From: Gnetum montanum
Lineage: Eukaryota > Streptophyta > Gnetopsida > Gnetales > Gnetaceae
Length of the DNA: 28,266 nt
Direction of reading: 5' to 3'
Assembly (NCBI GenBank): GCA_015680685.1
Contig: MNCI01029357.1
Location: 288,704 to 316,969 of the forward strand
A program made the translations under genes and the position numbers. The notes under the pieces were generated by a model. The model was not told the origin of the DNA. It worked only from the letters and a program-made list of their open reading frames with translations, and searched no databases. Shown here in pieces: positions 1-11,222 of this stretch. The first letter of the stretch is position 1. Every line of letters starts with the position of its first letter.

Positions 1-2005
1 TTTGTAGTTCACACACAACGAAATTGTCACATTTCTCACAACCGCACGCCGCAACAGCACACACACATACTCACATTAACTACTGAGTTTATTTGGAGGT
101 ATCTGGGCCTTGGTGTTGCTAGAGACCAGCAGGCACCTAAATCCTGTTCGAGGAGACTCGTTGGTGGTCGAGTCCCAAACGGTCGCCAACACATATACCT
201 CACTTTACATTTATCATCACATCACACTTTATTTACTAGTTTTAGTTCATAGCCTTGTTACATTTACCATTTATGTTTATATAAAATATATAAAAGATAC
301 AAATTTGAAGCCAACACATAGCCAAAGTCACACCATGTAACAATAAAACCATATACATACATAAATGTTCAAAACCATGATTGCATTGTGAAAATACAAC
401 AAAAACAATGCATGTTTTTGTGACCATTATAGCCAAATAGAATAGATACAACAATGATGCAACTAAAAAACTAGACATAACTAGGTCATCGATGATGAAG
501 ACTGAGCCATAAGAGAGGGAGGGAGACCATCATCAACATTGTCACCAACTCCATCACTATCATAACTTAAGGCCTGCAAACAATAAAGAAGATAACCATT
601 GATGGTATAAGAATAGAAAACCTTACTAGAAGCCAACAAAGAAATAATAAATTAAAGGAATAAACATAAATGGAAAAGCATGTCTGTAATAATAATTCAT
701 TAGAAAAAACATTCCGCTATGAGAACTTTTCATCTTTGTTCATAATTTTCAGAACCACTAAATTGGAACAAAGAAGCATTAAGAATAATCATAATAGGTA
801 GTTTAAGAAACTTAATTTTCATGTTATTTTCTTAGTTTCTATCAATCAAAATACAATATCTCCAATTATATATCCTTTATTATAATCCCATTAGAAAAAA
901 TGAAAAAATACAACTCATTTTTCACTCTATACCATCCATCTATATTTGTGAGCTAACTTAAAATCATTATTCTATAACTATCTCATGTTGCTCGAGGAAA
1001 ATAGAAAAAGGATATACATTGAGAATGCAAAAATATGAGCAACACCTTCATTTTTAAAGAAAAACCTTAAATAAAGGTACTTTCCATGGGGAAGTAACAT
1101 CATGATTATAAGGTGTAACTATAATGCGGCCTCATGATTCCAATCAAATACCCAACAAAGTAACAAGTCACCCTCAAAATATGAGGGAAATATCCCTAAC
1201 ATACAATGGGTACCATAATAATAACCATGCACATGTATCACTTGACAAAATCAATGTCCTAAAATAGCAATGTAGTCCACAAACTTCTAGGGCTATATTG
1301 AAGCATCATCAATAAAGCACTCTTCAAAAACTATAGATTGAAAAATTGGATTGGCAAATTGATAGCTTTTTGAATAAATCAGATTGGAAAAATCTAAATA
1401 AATAGGTGTGAGAATTAGATTAAAATTATCAATATTAGCAAAATAGAGCATGTATATCCACCAATGTTGGTAGGTAAATTTTCTAATTTTTTTCATCTAA
1501 AAGCTTAGCTAAAGTGGAAAATCAAATATAGAAATTTTATTTTATTTATTTTAGTAATAACAAATATAGTAAGCTTAAAAAATCAAAAAAAAATAATACT
1601 ATTTATTACATTAAATGTCCTATACAGTTTTGAATCAGCTTGATTTTACAATGTAATATATCGCAATTATATCGGCTTCATTGTTGCAGTGCAATATATT
1701 GTAAATCTCTAGCATTACATTTCTCAAACTATAACAAAAACTTCCTTTGAAACATCATCCAAAATAGAAAGAGATTGAAATATAATAACAAAATATAATG
1801 ATTAGTAGCATTCTAAAAATATTACAATTATTTTAACTACAATAAGCATTATTCTACCATGTTATTTTTAAGATATTAAAAACAATGGATATGAAAAATG
1901 GAAATAATACACAAGCTTAAAATTTTTTTGAAAAAGAAAAAAAAAACACACCGAAGATATTGTTGTTTACTTTGTCTAGTTAAAAGATATTTGGAAATTT
2001 CTAGT
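1..2005. other. AT-rich noncoding stretch, nothing recognised
   Basis: I find no protein family, RNA gene or complete repeat here. The first 200 bases are somewhat less AT-rich. From about 540 onward the DNA is AT-rich and full of stops in all frames. An A-rich run lies near 1930-1950. The stretch ends exactly where the 3' LTR of the minus-strand element E1 begins at 2006, so the last bases (2001-2005, ctagt) are the expected target-site flank of E1. Confidence 0.5.
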
Positions 2006-2730
2006 TGATGAGCGGCAAGGTACCCCTATGCTCAACCATATGAATCATAGGCGTTCACGTGCGATCTAGTCGAATTCCGTAGACTATGTATGCTAGAGCC
2101 AAATAGTGCATTCATGTTGTCCATTCGTTGTCTTCCTAGTTCAACTTGTGGAATGAAATTGTATGGTTAAGTGTGACTAAGGTAAAATATTTTTATTATT
2201 TTGTGTTTTTATGAAATTACTCACTTAGAACAAAGATGAAAGTAAGAGTGATTAATTACTAAGTAAACTATGGCCTAATCTAGCCTAACATAAGTAACCG
2301 TTCCCACTTCTTGGACACATCCTAAACTTTGTGTAAACACTATTGGGTTGTCAAATGCTAATCATTTATGAGCTACCAAGTGTCACACATATGTTTGAAG
2401 GGGTTGTGCTTGTGTATTTTAATGAGTTTCTTGATTAATCAAAATTAATTACTGCAATAATAACATTAATGTAAATTACACGAGATCACAATATATAAAT
2501 GCAAAAGAAAGAAAGTCTCAAGTACTGCAAGGAATGGATCAAAGAGTTCATCTCTATTGCCAACAAAACGGTGTGTTTAGGTACATCAATGCTTGAATAA
2601 AGATCCATTCACACTTAGATCTCCTATTGCAGGCACTTGAAAAATGTTCTAACTCTCAAATGACCAAATTGCAAGAGTGCTACTACTTGACTACCAAAAA
2701 CATACTCCCAATTGTGTGCCTAGGTGCTGT

Positions 2731-2738
2731 ATTTATAG
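2731..2738 (-). promoter_or_regulatory. TATA box of the E1 3' LTR
   Basis: The minus strand reads CTATAAAT. It sits about 130 bases inside the LTR start, next to the palindrome array. The same element is at 12095-12102 in the 5' LTR, and a close relative CTATAAATA is at 27176-27184 in the orphan LTR, so its position is conserved in the family. It is the likely promoter core of the LTR. Confidence 0.7.
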
Positions 2739-2756
2739 AATTGGGAGTAACCCCAC

Positions 2757-2824
2757 GATATCGAATGTACGATATCGCATCTTGGGCCACAATATCACAT
2801 ATCCAATATCATGTACTCAATATC
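2757..2824 (-). promoter_or_regulatory. Array of five GATATC-centred palindromes upstream of the LTR TATA box
   Basis: Six-base cores start at 2757 (gatatc), 2771 (gatatc), 2791 (aatatc), 2805 (aatatc) and 2819 (aatatc). The spacings are 14, 20, 14 and 14. The outer bases are the remains of GCGATATCGC, as the CpG-intact copies at 27103-27160 show; here many CpGs have become TpG or CpA. Position and spacing match the orphan LTR, which suggests a U3 enhancer made of repeated sites for a protein that binds as a symmetric dimer. That role is inference. Confidence 0.65.
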
Positions 2825-2868
2825 GTGGCCACCCCAATATTGGAGCATATGAAAAACATGATTTATCA

Positions 2869-2877
2869 TACCCCCAC
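2869..2877 (-). other. Polypurine tract of E1
   Basis: On the minus strand the bases directly before the LTR start TGATAAA read GTGGGGGTA. A short G-rich purine run ending right at the LTR is the usual plus-strand primer of reverse transcription. It also supports placing the LTR start at TGATAAA rather than a few bases upstream at TGTGGGGG. Confidence 0.65.
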
Positions 2878-4960
2878 AACTGAATGAAAACTCAACCTCA
2901 AGTACACAAGAAGAGGAACAAGTCATTTACAAAATACATTAGGAGGTGTGGACTTATTTGACTAACATGTAGAGTGACATAGAGTAAACAAACAAATACA
3001 AAATTGCCCAAGCATAAAATATTATAATTGTGTATCATATTGGGTGTTCATGACAATAGGAAAGAACACCAATGGATCCAAAGGACATCCAACCCCTCTT
3101 AGTAATAGAAGAATGAGGGAGAGATAGAAGAGATCCAACGATCATGAACAATCTTCCACGAGTGATATGGTTGCATCCTCCTTGGTTACGATAGTCTCGC
3201 TTCCAATCCACGCTTTTCACTGCAACCACAACAAAACCAAGGACTAGTATATATAGTGCAATAGATAATGGCTAAATACCTTGTCTCATCGGTGATTTTA
3301 TCTAGCCAAGTTGTGATTGTGATAGATTGGTTGATTGATATTGTTAGTGAAAAGACTAACGAATTGGTTAAGTAAGAGAAGTGATCCATACAATTCAAAA
3401 AAAATCTTAACATAAGCAATTCTGAAAAGAAGGTATTCACAATAATAAAAAAAGAGTTCATTACAAACAGTTGTAAAGGTGCATACAATTAGATGACTTG
3501 GATGGAGTAAAGAAAAAGAACTTGATTATAACAATGTCTAAGGGTAAAGAACTTAACTTAACCAAACCAAAATATATGCAAGTGGGTCCTCCCCAAAGCA
3601 GGCATATGCCTTTTATGCCCTTGCATAACTTCAAACCAAGGCATCCATGGGCTCCATGGATGATTAATGATTACGACAAGTTAAGTACAAAAATCCAAAA
3701 GTAACCGACTAAGAAACTTGATACATCAAAATAGAACATTGAATCAAAACATGAAACTAGCAATGAGGTGAGGCATGAAAAGCATAGATGGATGATAGAG
3801 AGAGTGGAATGGAATTCCTAATTATGGTCACATGAAGTCCCTTGTGGACTTTGTGATTAATTAACTTGGTAGGATCTTTCCTCAGTCCAAATTAAAACCA
3901 ACTACTTTTAGTGACTTCACATCAACATTCTAAGGCTAGTCCATCACCTAAGATACAAGAATGCTCCCGCAAAACAACCACTATTCCAAATTAAAGAGAG
4001 TGAGAAAGGGCCTTAGTTAGAGAAGAAAAGACAAATCTCATAATCAATTCCTGTAGCCCTTTATTTGGTCTAAGGGGTGTTCTTTGAATTCCCATATGTT
4101 TTATTTTTTTATTTTTTGAATGGGAACCACACCATGCAAAGACCCATGCTTTTTTCAGATTTATTTTTTCCAAGGGGTATGCTTTGAGTCTTCATCTTTT
4201 TTTTTATGAGAACCACACTATGCAAGGACTTATTTGACTTCCTATTATGAAATGTCATGGAACAGTGAGAAGCTTATGAAAACATTCCTGCACATAGGAA
4301 AACAAAAAAGCACGAAGAATACTGCATCCTTTTAAAGCCACACCCTATCCAAACTTTTAATTTCTTCTCAATTCTAGAAACTACACAAGTCACCAATTTA
4401 TTAAAGTTACATTAATGAAGAAGAGACTGCATGCTTCCAAAACAAGGAAAACCATAGAGTATGTGGATGGGTGGATGATGTGGACTCACTACCTATTAAC
4501 TAAAAAGAAATCATATCCCAGTCATTAGTAATAACATTCAAAGTCAAAAACCAGACATCAACAATCAAATTACAAATGAAACATACTACCATTGAGTAGT
4601 GCATTACCATTGTACCTTCCACATTATTAGCAAAAAAAGTAGAGAAACACATCAAACATAAGAAAACATGATCATAAAAGAAACTAAAAAAGTAGACAAC
4701 AACTATTGAATATATTAAAGATAGTGTAAAAAAAACTAAGATAAGATCATTAACCTTAAAAATACAAATATGTAAAACAAAAATGTAAAACAAAGAAGAT
4801 GAAAACAAAAGGTTGTAAAACCAAAAAAATGTGTAAAATAAAAAAGTCAAAAACTGAAGAGCCACCTAAAGTGTTAGTATGGGTGGCCATCTCCCCCACG
4901 ACAATGTTGGAAGGGGGAGATCTGAAAGATTAAGTGTGGTTGTCCATCTGATGAGGTGTT
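2878..4960 (-). other. Long 3' region of E1 between integrase and polypurine tract, no gene recognised
   Basis: About 2 kb of AT-rich sequence separates the end of the integrase frame from the polypurine tract. Athila-lineage elements often carry an extra, poorly conserved ORF here. I cannot recognise one: the reading frames at 3186-3488 and 4500-4865 on the minus strand are compositionally AT-driven and lack domain-like patterning. A perfect 9-bp inverted repeat (ATCTCCCCC at 4889-4897, GGGGGAGAT at 4913-4921) lies just after the integrase. It could be a hairpin or an old polypurine tract from an earlier structure. Confidence 0.5.
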
Positions 4961-6260
4961 TGTTGCGTTGGTTAACTTGGGCTCATGGAAAGATTTATTT
5001 ATTGAATGTTGACTAGTTTTTTCTTGTTTGGGTTGTTAAGTTTGTCCATCATCATGGCCCTAGATGAAAAACTCTCATCAATAATGTAAGGTCCTTCCCA
5101 CAATGTTTGAAATTTGGTTCATTGGGGTACATGTGTAGGATTTCAATACAAAACCTTGTCTCCTAGTTGAAACTTGAGTTTTCTTATTTTGAGGTCATGG
5201 CATTTCTTGTTGAATGCCTTATGCATTTCATTGGATGATAAGGCCGTTAGTCAATTTTCATCTAGTAATTTGAGACTCATTAACCATTCTTTCTATGCTA
5301 GACTTAGATTTCTATTAAGATCATAGGCTATAAAGAGTGTACGGAGTTCAGATTGGATGGGCAATGTTGGTAGTTTTCTATACACAAGCTCATAAGGAGA
5401 ATAACCTATGGAAATTTTCCATGTAGAGTGATAGACCCAAAGGGCATCATTCAATTTAGTGCTCCAATCCCTTCAGTACTTTCTAATGGTACACATTAAA
5501 ATTTCTATAATCTTCTTATTAGTGACCTTAGCTTGACCATTAACTTGGGGGTGATATGGAGTTGTGAGTTTATGCTCAACCCCCAAGCATTGCATTAGTT
5601 TCCAAAAATTGACACCTGTAAAATGAGTTCCATTGTCAGAAATTAATGCACAAGGTACACCAAACCTATTTACGATGTTTTGTTGTACAAAACGAGCAGC
5701 AACGGTGGATGTACAATCAATGATGGTTGTTGTTTCTACCCACTTGGTATAATAGTCAACTACGACTATTATATATGCCTTTCCATTTGATAAAGGTGCA
5801 ATGGGACCCATAAAGTCAATGCCCAAAATATCGAATGGCTCAAGAGCTTAAATCCATTGCTATGGCCCCTCCATTCAAGCTATCATTCCACCATCCATCT
5901 GGTAATGATCACAAGCGCAAACGAATTAGTGTGCATCCCTGAAGATTGTTGGCCAAGAATACCTGGCCATGAGGATTTTTATGGTCATGCATCTCCCAGC
6001 ATAATGGTCCCAACAAGGACCTTCATGAGCATCCTAGAGAATGTGCAATTGATCCATATCAAGGATACACTAACGAACCAGGCCATCAGGATAAATTTTG
6101 TAAATGTTTCTCTTAATTTCCATGAAATACTTAACTCGATGAAGAAACTATTATTTCTTTCTAGTGTCCAACCCTTGCGACAAATCTTGCTTGAGTAGAT
6201 AAGTGAGGAATGTGTCATACCATTTTGGTTCATCAGGCATTTGTGCATTAATAACACCTA
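4960..6260 (-). pseudogene. Integrase of E1 (degraded)
   Basis: Integrase joins the cDNA copy into host DNA. The best-preserved part is 5473-5826. It begins with the core entry GIDFMGP, has the first catalytic Asp in VVVDYYTKW, the second in LISDNGTHF, and the Glu region in YHPQVNGQAKV, where the expected Glu position is altered or shifted. Upstream (about 5900-6060) is a decayed zinc-binding segment with SWPTIFRDAH. Downstream the same frame continues to about 4970 with LNDALW, GYSPYELVY, LGDKVLY and EGPYIID, the usual C-terminal integrase landmarks. At least five in-frame stops follow the core (TGA at about 5470 and others near 5310, 5270, 5150 and 5120), each of which a C-to-T change can produce from CGA or CAG. 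The protein is dead. Confidence 0.88.
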
Positions 6261-6439
6261 CAAGGAGAGATTCATCAAGGAATTGATCAGATAAAGGGCT
6301 CTCTTTCTCCTTGTCATCCCATATTAATTGTGATGAGTGATCTGTGACTACATTCTCCACATCACTTTGATCTACCATCATGAGATTGAACTCTTTCAAA
6401 ATCACGAGCCACCATATCATGTGGGGGCTTACCATTGGT

Positions 6440-6720
6440 TTATTCATTAGAAATCAGATGTTGCTATGATCTATGTGCATGAACACTTTGTAGCCAAGCA
6501 CATAGGGCATAAAATTCTCTAATGTGAACACCACTGCCATCAACTCCTTTTCTATTCCAAATTGCATAGTAAATGTAATATGGACATTTTTGATCATCTA
6601 GCTTTGTAATCACTACCCCCAAAGCATAATTCGATGCATTGGTCATCACATGAAGTGGTCTAGACTAATCTAGTGCTTGAAGAATGGGGGTTTCAACAAG
6701 ATTTTTCTTTAATTGCTAAA
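6440..6720 (-). pseudogene. RNase H of E1 (degraded)
   Basis: RNase H removes the RNA strand during reverse transcription. The frame reads VMTNASNYALGVVITK, the degraded form of the conserved start where a catalytic Asp precedes A-S-x-x-A-x-G, followed by the YYIYYA segment and the REFYAL stretch (the usual KELLA/V motif). Here the first catalytic Asp reads Asn (TNAS). It continues directly from the RT connection at 6743-6949 across a few stops. A short RNase H-integrase linker follows down to about 6260. Confidence 0.8.
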
Positions 6721-6724
6721 ATGT

Positions 6725-7560
6725 TACTTCACATGTAGGGGTCTAGACAAACGATGCATCCTTCTTTGTCAATTCTACCAATGGCTTGGTGATTTTGGAA
6801 AAATTCTTGATGAAGTGTTGGTAGTAGCCAGTATGACCAAGCAATGACTGTACTTCTTTGACTATTTTGAGTTGATGGGTTATTCCCTGGATGACCCTTA
6901 TTTTTCCAGGGTCTACCTCGATTCCTAGTTTTGAAATGCGATACCCCAAGACTATGCCTTCCTAGACCATAAGATGGCTCTTTTTCCAATTGAGTTGGAG
7001 GTTTGTTTCAACACATCTCTTCAATGCATACTCAAGATAGTCCAAGGCTTGCTTGAACATAGCTCCATAGGTAGAAAAATTATCCATAAAAAATTCTACC
7101 CTACTACCAATTTTTTTTTGGAAAATGCTTAGAACTAATCCTTAAAATGTGGCTGGGACATTACATAGACCCAATGGCATCTGACGGTAAGCAAAATTCC
7201 CCCAAGGACTTATGAAAGTTATCTTTGCCTGGTCCTCTGGTGCAATCCAGATTTGGTTATAACCACTATAACCATCTAGAAATCTATTAATAGTAGTAAC
7301 TAGAAATGATTTCCATCACTTGTTCAATGAAATGCAATGGAAAATGATCCTTGGAAGTTGCCATGTTGAGCAGCCAAAAATCAATGCACACCCGTCATTT
7401 TCCTCCTTTCTTGGGTACAATCATGAGTGGACAAACCCACTCACTATCTATGACAGGGTAGATGAATCCCACCTTGAGAAGTTTTTCAATCTCCTCTTTG
7501 ACAACCTACTTTAATTTGGGATTCAAACGTCATTACGGTTGTCATTTTTGCTTAATAGTA
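6725..7560 (-). pseudogene. Reverse transcriptase of E1 with mutated active site
   Basis: RT copies the element RNA into DNA. In order on the minus strand I read the N-terminal palm approach (GFIYPV, then VPKKGGK and RVCIDF near 7400-7450), the first catalytic Asp in FLDGYSGYNQI (near 7280), PWGNFAYRQMPLGLCN with PATF (near 7180), the active-site block FMDNFSTYG (near 7085), then EGIVLGYRIS and LGHTGYYQHFIKNFSK (6743-6980). The active site should be a pair of Asp; here the second codon, at 7079-7081, is AAT (Asn), a G-to-A change. A TAA interrupts just after PATF. Word choice (FSTYG, LNW, EGIVLG, GIEVD) is Athila-like. Confidence 0.9.
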
Positions 7561-8520
7561 GGGTCTATGTATATCCAATGCTGGCATGTTCATAGATCTA
7601 TCCCAGTGAGTTCAAAATATGACCAAGCAAAATTTGTTGACGACTTTTCCACAAATTTTATCAACTTTTTCTTTTGTTTTGTAGCAAGATTGGCATTAAT
7701 AATAATTGACCTTTCATTTTTCAACAATATGTACTCTATTCCAGTCAGTAGCATCTTCAATTCAAGGGGCTCTTGTTTAAAATTTTCAGAAATTTTTAGC
7801 TCATCCCAATTGACATCATCATTTACTCCTTTGGAGAGCTAGTGATGAACTTGCTCGAGTTCATCCATACTTGCAACATATTCATACATTAGGCCCTCAC
7901 TAGGTTCCATGCATAATGTAATGCTGCTAACATCAACTATCAACCACTAGGTACCTTCTTGTTTTGTGGTTGATGCATACAGACATCTCTAGATCTTAGC
8001 CTCTAGTGTACACTGCTTGCATGTAGAGATAGATGTTTATTTTACTGACCATAACTTCTACACACAATGGCACCTTGAATCATTATATGTGATATATGGA
8101 ACTCTCTTCTTCTCGATCTTTCCAAATTCATTTTCTTTTGATATTTCCAAGGAAAGATCTCTAATGCCCATTTTGGCATCAACAGTACTTAACCACGCCC
8201 TTCCCATAATGATTGGAAAGACCCCCTTACAGTTATCCACTTTGATTACTAGGAAATCAATGGGATATGACCACCCACAAGCAATGGTGATAATGTCCTC
8301 AACTAGTTCCAATGGAATAGTGATGGACTGGTCTGCCAATTCCAGTCAAATGTTGCTCTTCTTCAAGAGAGGAAGGTTTCACATTGTGTACATCTCATGT
8401 GAAATCAAATTAACACTGAAACCAGAGTCAAAAAGAGCTTTACAAGGCTCATTCCCAACAATTTGCAAGTAAACTAAGAGACTCCCAAGATCAGCTAATT
8501 TTCTAGGTAAATTACCAGCT
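7561..8520 (-). pseudogene. Aspartic protease of E1 and linker to RT
   Basis: The retropepsin cleaves Gag-Pol. The active-site triad region is intact as ALFDSGFSVNLIS at about 8390-8430 (DSG in place of the common DTG). The flap and the C-terminal signature follow as IIMGRAWLSTVDAKMG at 8195-8245, in a frame open from 8339 to 8058. Between protease and RT (7561-8057) the frame continues through an acidic linker ending in an LPxxLK-like segment (QEPLELKML near 7770), a usual bridge into RT. Stops interrupt near 8330-8390, 8058 and 7842. Confidence 0.85.
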
Positions 8521-11054
8521 CAAATCCAATCATATATATCATATGTCAGCATTATAGTAAAGATTCGAGAAGGATTTTGGTTTGAAGAGAACTCAAATAA
8601 AAAGAAAATAGAGAAATATGGAGGAGTAAGGTTACCAACCACCAATGTGTCCAAGGGCTTTGGTGGACTACGAGGTCTGAAGAAGGATCTTTTTTTTATT
8701 TATGATTTCGACTTGCTTGATAAGTTAATAGATTATAGGTTAACTACCTTTGTAGTGTTCTTTTACTATGGTTGTGCAAGCAATTCACCTTGCATGCATA
8801 GATTAGGTGGTAGCTATGTAGGAGGTAAAGGAGTAGGTGCAAAGATAGGAGGTACATGAGGATAATAGGTGGCATCCCTCCTTGAATAGGATGATTGGTA
8901 TGTTTCAGGAGGATAGTGGTGAGGTTGATAAGCTGCAACATGACTAGAGGAGTCTTGTGGAGATGAAGGTTGCTAAACATACTAACCATGGGAATCTGGT
9001 TGTTGGTAGGGATATTGCTATCTTGGAGGTGGAAATGCCCATGATTGTGGTTTCTACCACTACTAGTACAATTCATAGGATTGTAGAGGATTTCCACTTA
9101 GATAATACTACTGTGATTGGTGGAACTATCAAGGATTGTCTTATGGATAAGGCAATTTTTTGGGTGTTTGCCTTTGTGCAAGTCATGGATGTAAGGCATA
9201 CATCCCAGATTCTTGCAAGTGTGATACAACTAGACAACATCCCTTAGGATGTTCATACTGGAAAACATCACATCCACCATCATCATCTAAGTTGCTATCC
9301 ATAGCCATCTCTATTGTAGTTATTTTACCTTTACCCTTAAATATGGCACGTTCAACCTCCTTACGCCTCCAGTGCTCACATTCACCATTTTGCTCCTTAG
9401 ACTCTTTAGCCATTTTTAATATATCTTGAAACCTATTGTCCATGCAGTCCCATAATTGATAACCTTAGCTGTAATTTCTGATTGCAATTTCTAGGATGGT
9501 AAGGTTTTCTAATTAACCACCTCATCTTTGGTGAACTCATCCTCATTGTCACAAAATCGAACCCCCTTCTTCCAAATAGAAGGATCTCTATTTTGTTCTT
9601 TTTGCACTTTCACATTTTCTCACCACTCCCTCCTCCTTGGCTACCTACTCAATTAATTTTTGAATTCAACAGGTGCTTAACTCTATCAATCTTCCTTGGT
9701 CATAAACACCCAAGGGCTTTCCTGGTTTCAAACAACAACTCATCTATGATATGGCAAAGATGATCAAGCTGAGAGTATCCATGGTCAGGACACCTATGCA
9801 ATAGAGAGTAATATCAACCAATAGAAACATCTAAGAGCTCATGATTTCCTTGCTTCCACCCTTGAATTTGTTTCCATAAGTTGGATACTTGGGAGTCCAT
9901 TTGATATTTTTCATTGAATATTCCAACATTGTACTCCATCACCTAATTGATTCTAGTTCCAAGGATCAGTACCAATTTTTTGCTTCCTTTATAAGTGTCC
10001 TTGGAAATAATTTTAACTTTTTCCGTTCATTCTCAATATTTTGCAAGGTGCATACATCTTGAAAGGCTTGAAGATGATTTTGCATATCAACATCATATCG
10101 TCCCTCAAATTGAGGGATGTTGTTCATATCCAGACTCTTTATTCTGCTATCCTTCACGTGCTTTGTTGGAATCCATATAGCCTCTACAATATTCAACATG
10201 CCCCAAGTAGCAAGTAGAGGTTCATCAAGGCCATGATGGTGGTGCCTATGATGTTCTCTACTAGCCCTTCTTTCTTGATGATGGGCCTCTTTGGATTGCC
10301 CATGTCCTTGCTCACAACTATTCCAACGATCCCTTCTATTGTTCTGGTCTCGTCAATCACCTCCATCATGGTTATTTCTTCTACGACCATGATCTAAACC
10401 AGATGAAGAAGAATATGATGATCATAAAGAAGAAGAAGAAGCAGAACTTGCTCCACACTGACTCCTATCACCCTTACTTTGATGCTTGTGACCACGATTG
10501 CAATCATTATCTCCTTTGTTCCCCTTTACTTGACTTGCTTCTTGAGATCCATTTTTTTCATTGGATCCATTTTGACCAGAACCTGGATTATGGATTTTCG
10601 ATTGTACAATCTAGTTGAGGGTTTCTTGAACAAAGTCAAAGATAGGAGAATCACTAAAGAAATGGTCCCCTTCATCAATTAGGCCAAGTGGAGGTGGAAA
10701 AATATTTGACCCCTTGCCCTTCATAAGATCGTGTTGGTGCTCCAACTGATAGTCCCTTAATCTTTGCACTTCAATGAGATGATAATCTCTTGAGTCAGGA
10801 CCTTGCATCTCATATTCTCCATGGAGAAGTTGAAGCCTGTGTCACGCAAGCATTAACTAAAGCGTTATTGGAATAGATCGATCAGGTGGCAACACAATGT
10901 TGCCTTCCATGTCGTGCCACCACATCAATTCATTTTGATGCAAGATAAAGGTAAAGTCTGGTACATACTTATCATGATGAGCATATACCACTCGGTATTG
11001 TTGAGGCACCTAAACTACTCTAGGCGGAGATGGGCTCTTGTGAGAAGAAGACAT
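8521..11054 (-). pseudogene. Gag of E1 (degraded), start at ATG 11054
   Basis: Gag forms the particle that packages element RNA. An ATG at 11054-11052 opens a frame beginning MSSSHKSPSP, about 170 bases after the primer site, which makes it the likely start. The frame can be followed to about 9950: a low-complexity Ser/Arg/His/Gln/Asp-rich segment at 10200-10620, then the gag core at 9966-10199 (IPQFEGRYDVDMQNHLQAF, ending KLFPRTLIKEAKNWY, the usual LFP...W block). After frameshifts, a charged region (9183-9443) and a Pro/Gln/Tyr/His-rich linker (8750-9100) lead toward the protease. I could not find a clean CCHC knuckle. The six stops I read between 11054 and 10200 are TAG or TGA triplets that C-to-T can derive from CAG or CGA. 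Confidence 0.8.
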
Positions 11055-11203
11055 TTTGTACTAATAAACTTGTAAATAATGTGCAGTTACAGTTTAATTC
11101 AATGATAATAATAATTTTTGTCTTCGTATGATTTGACTCTTAGGGTTCAAATAATAAGGTTACTAAGTTTCATTGGGTTTAAATAGTGCATGAAGAACTA
11201 CAG

Positions 11204-11221
11204 TCCTCAACAATGGTGCCA
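11204..11221 (-). other. Primer binding site of E1, tRNA-Asp type
   Basis: One base after the LTR end the minus strand reads TGGCACCATTGTTGAGGA. The 3' end of plant tRNA-Asp (GTC), as I recall it, would pair with TGGCGCCGTTGCCGGGGA. Thirteen of 18 positions agree and all five differences are C-to-T or G-to-A. tRNA-Asp primer sites are typical of Athila elements. This fixes the 5' LTR boundary at 11223. Confidence 0.8.
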
Positions 11222-11222
11222 A

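Larger units (their letters stand above)
2006..2868 (-). repeat. 3' LTR of E1
   Basis: On the plus strand it starts TGATGAGCGGC and ends TTTATCA. Read on the element's strand it runs TGATAAA...CTCATCA, an LTR with TG...CA ends. It aligns along its length with 11223-12123: the block around atcataggcgttcacgtg, the block ggttaagtgtgactaagg, and the block around gtgcctagg plus TATA are all shared. On the element strand the TATA box is at 2738-2731. Immediately upstream of it in U3 lies an array of palindromes (2757-2824) that the 5' LTR has lost. Confidence 0.88.

Noticed and set aside
110-340. Plus-strand open frame near the window start, with GGTCGAGTCCC (166-176) resembling a Pol III B box
   Set aside because: No convincing A box at the right distance, no tRNA fold and no poly-A or T tail typical of a SINE. 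The translation has no domain-like pattern.
4500-4865. 121-codon minus-strand frame rich in Phe, Leu, Ile and Val, resembling a membrane protein or an env-like ORF of E1
   Set aside because: The composition follows directly from A-rich plus-strand repeats (tgtaaaacaaaaatg-like). No start context, signal peptide or conserved cysteines can be supported.
4889-4921. Perfect 9-bp inverted repeat ATCTCCCCC/GGGGGAGAT as a terminator hairpin or second polypurine tract
   Set aside because: Bacterial-type terminators are irrelevant here, and no LTR start follows on the minus strand, so it is only noted.
7320-8472. Several plus-strand open frames of 60-150 codons in the E1 pol region
   Set aside because: They lie opposite the recognisable protease and RT frames on the minus strand and show no motifs of their own.
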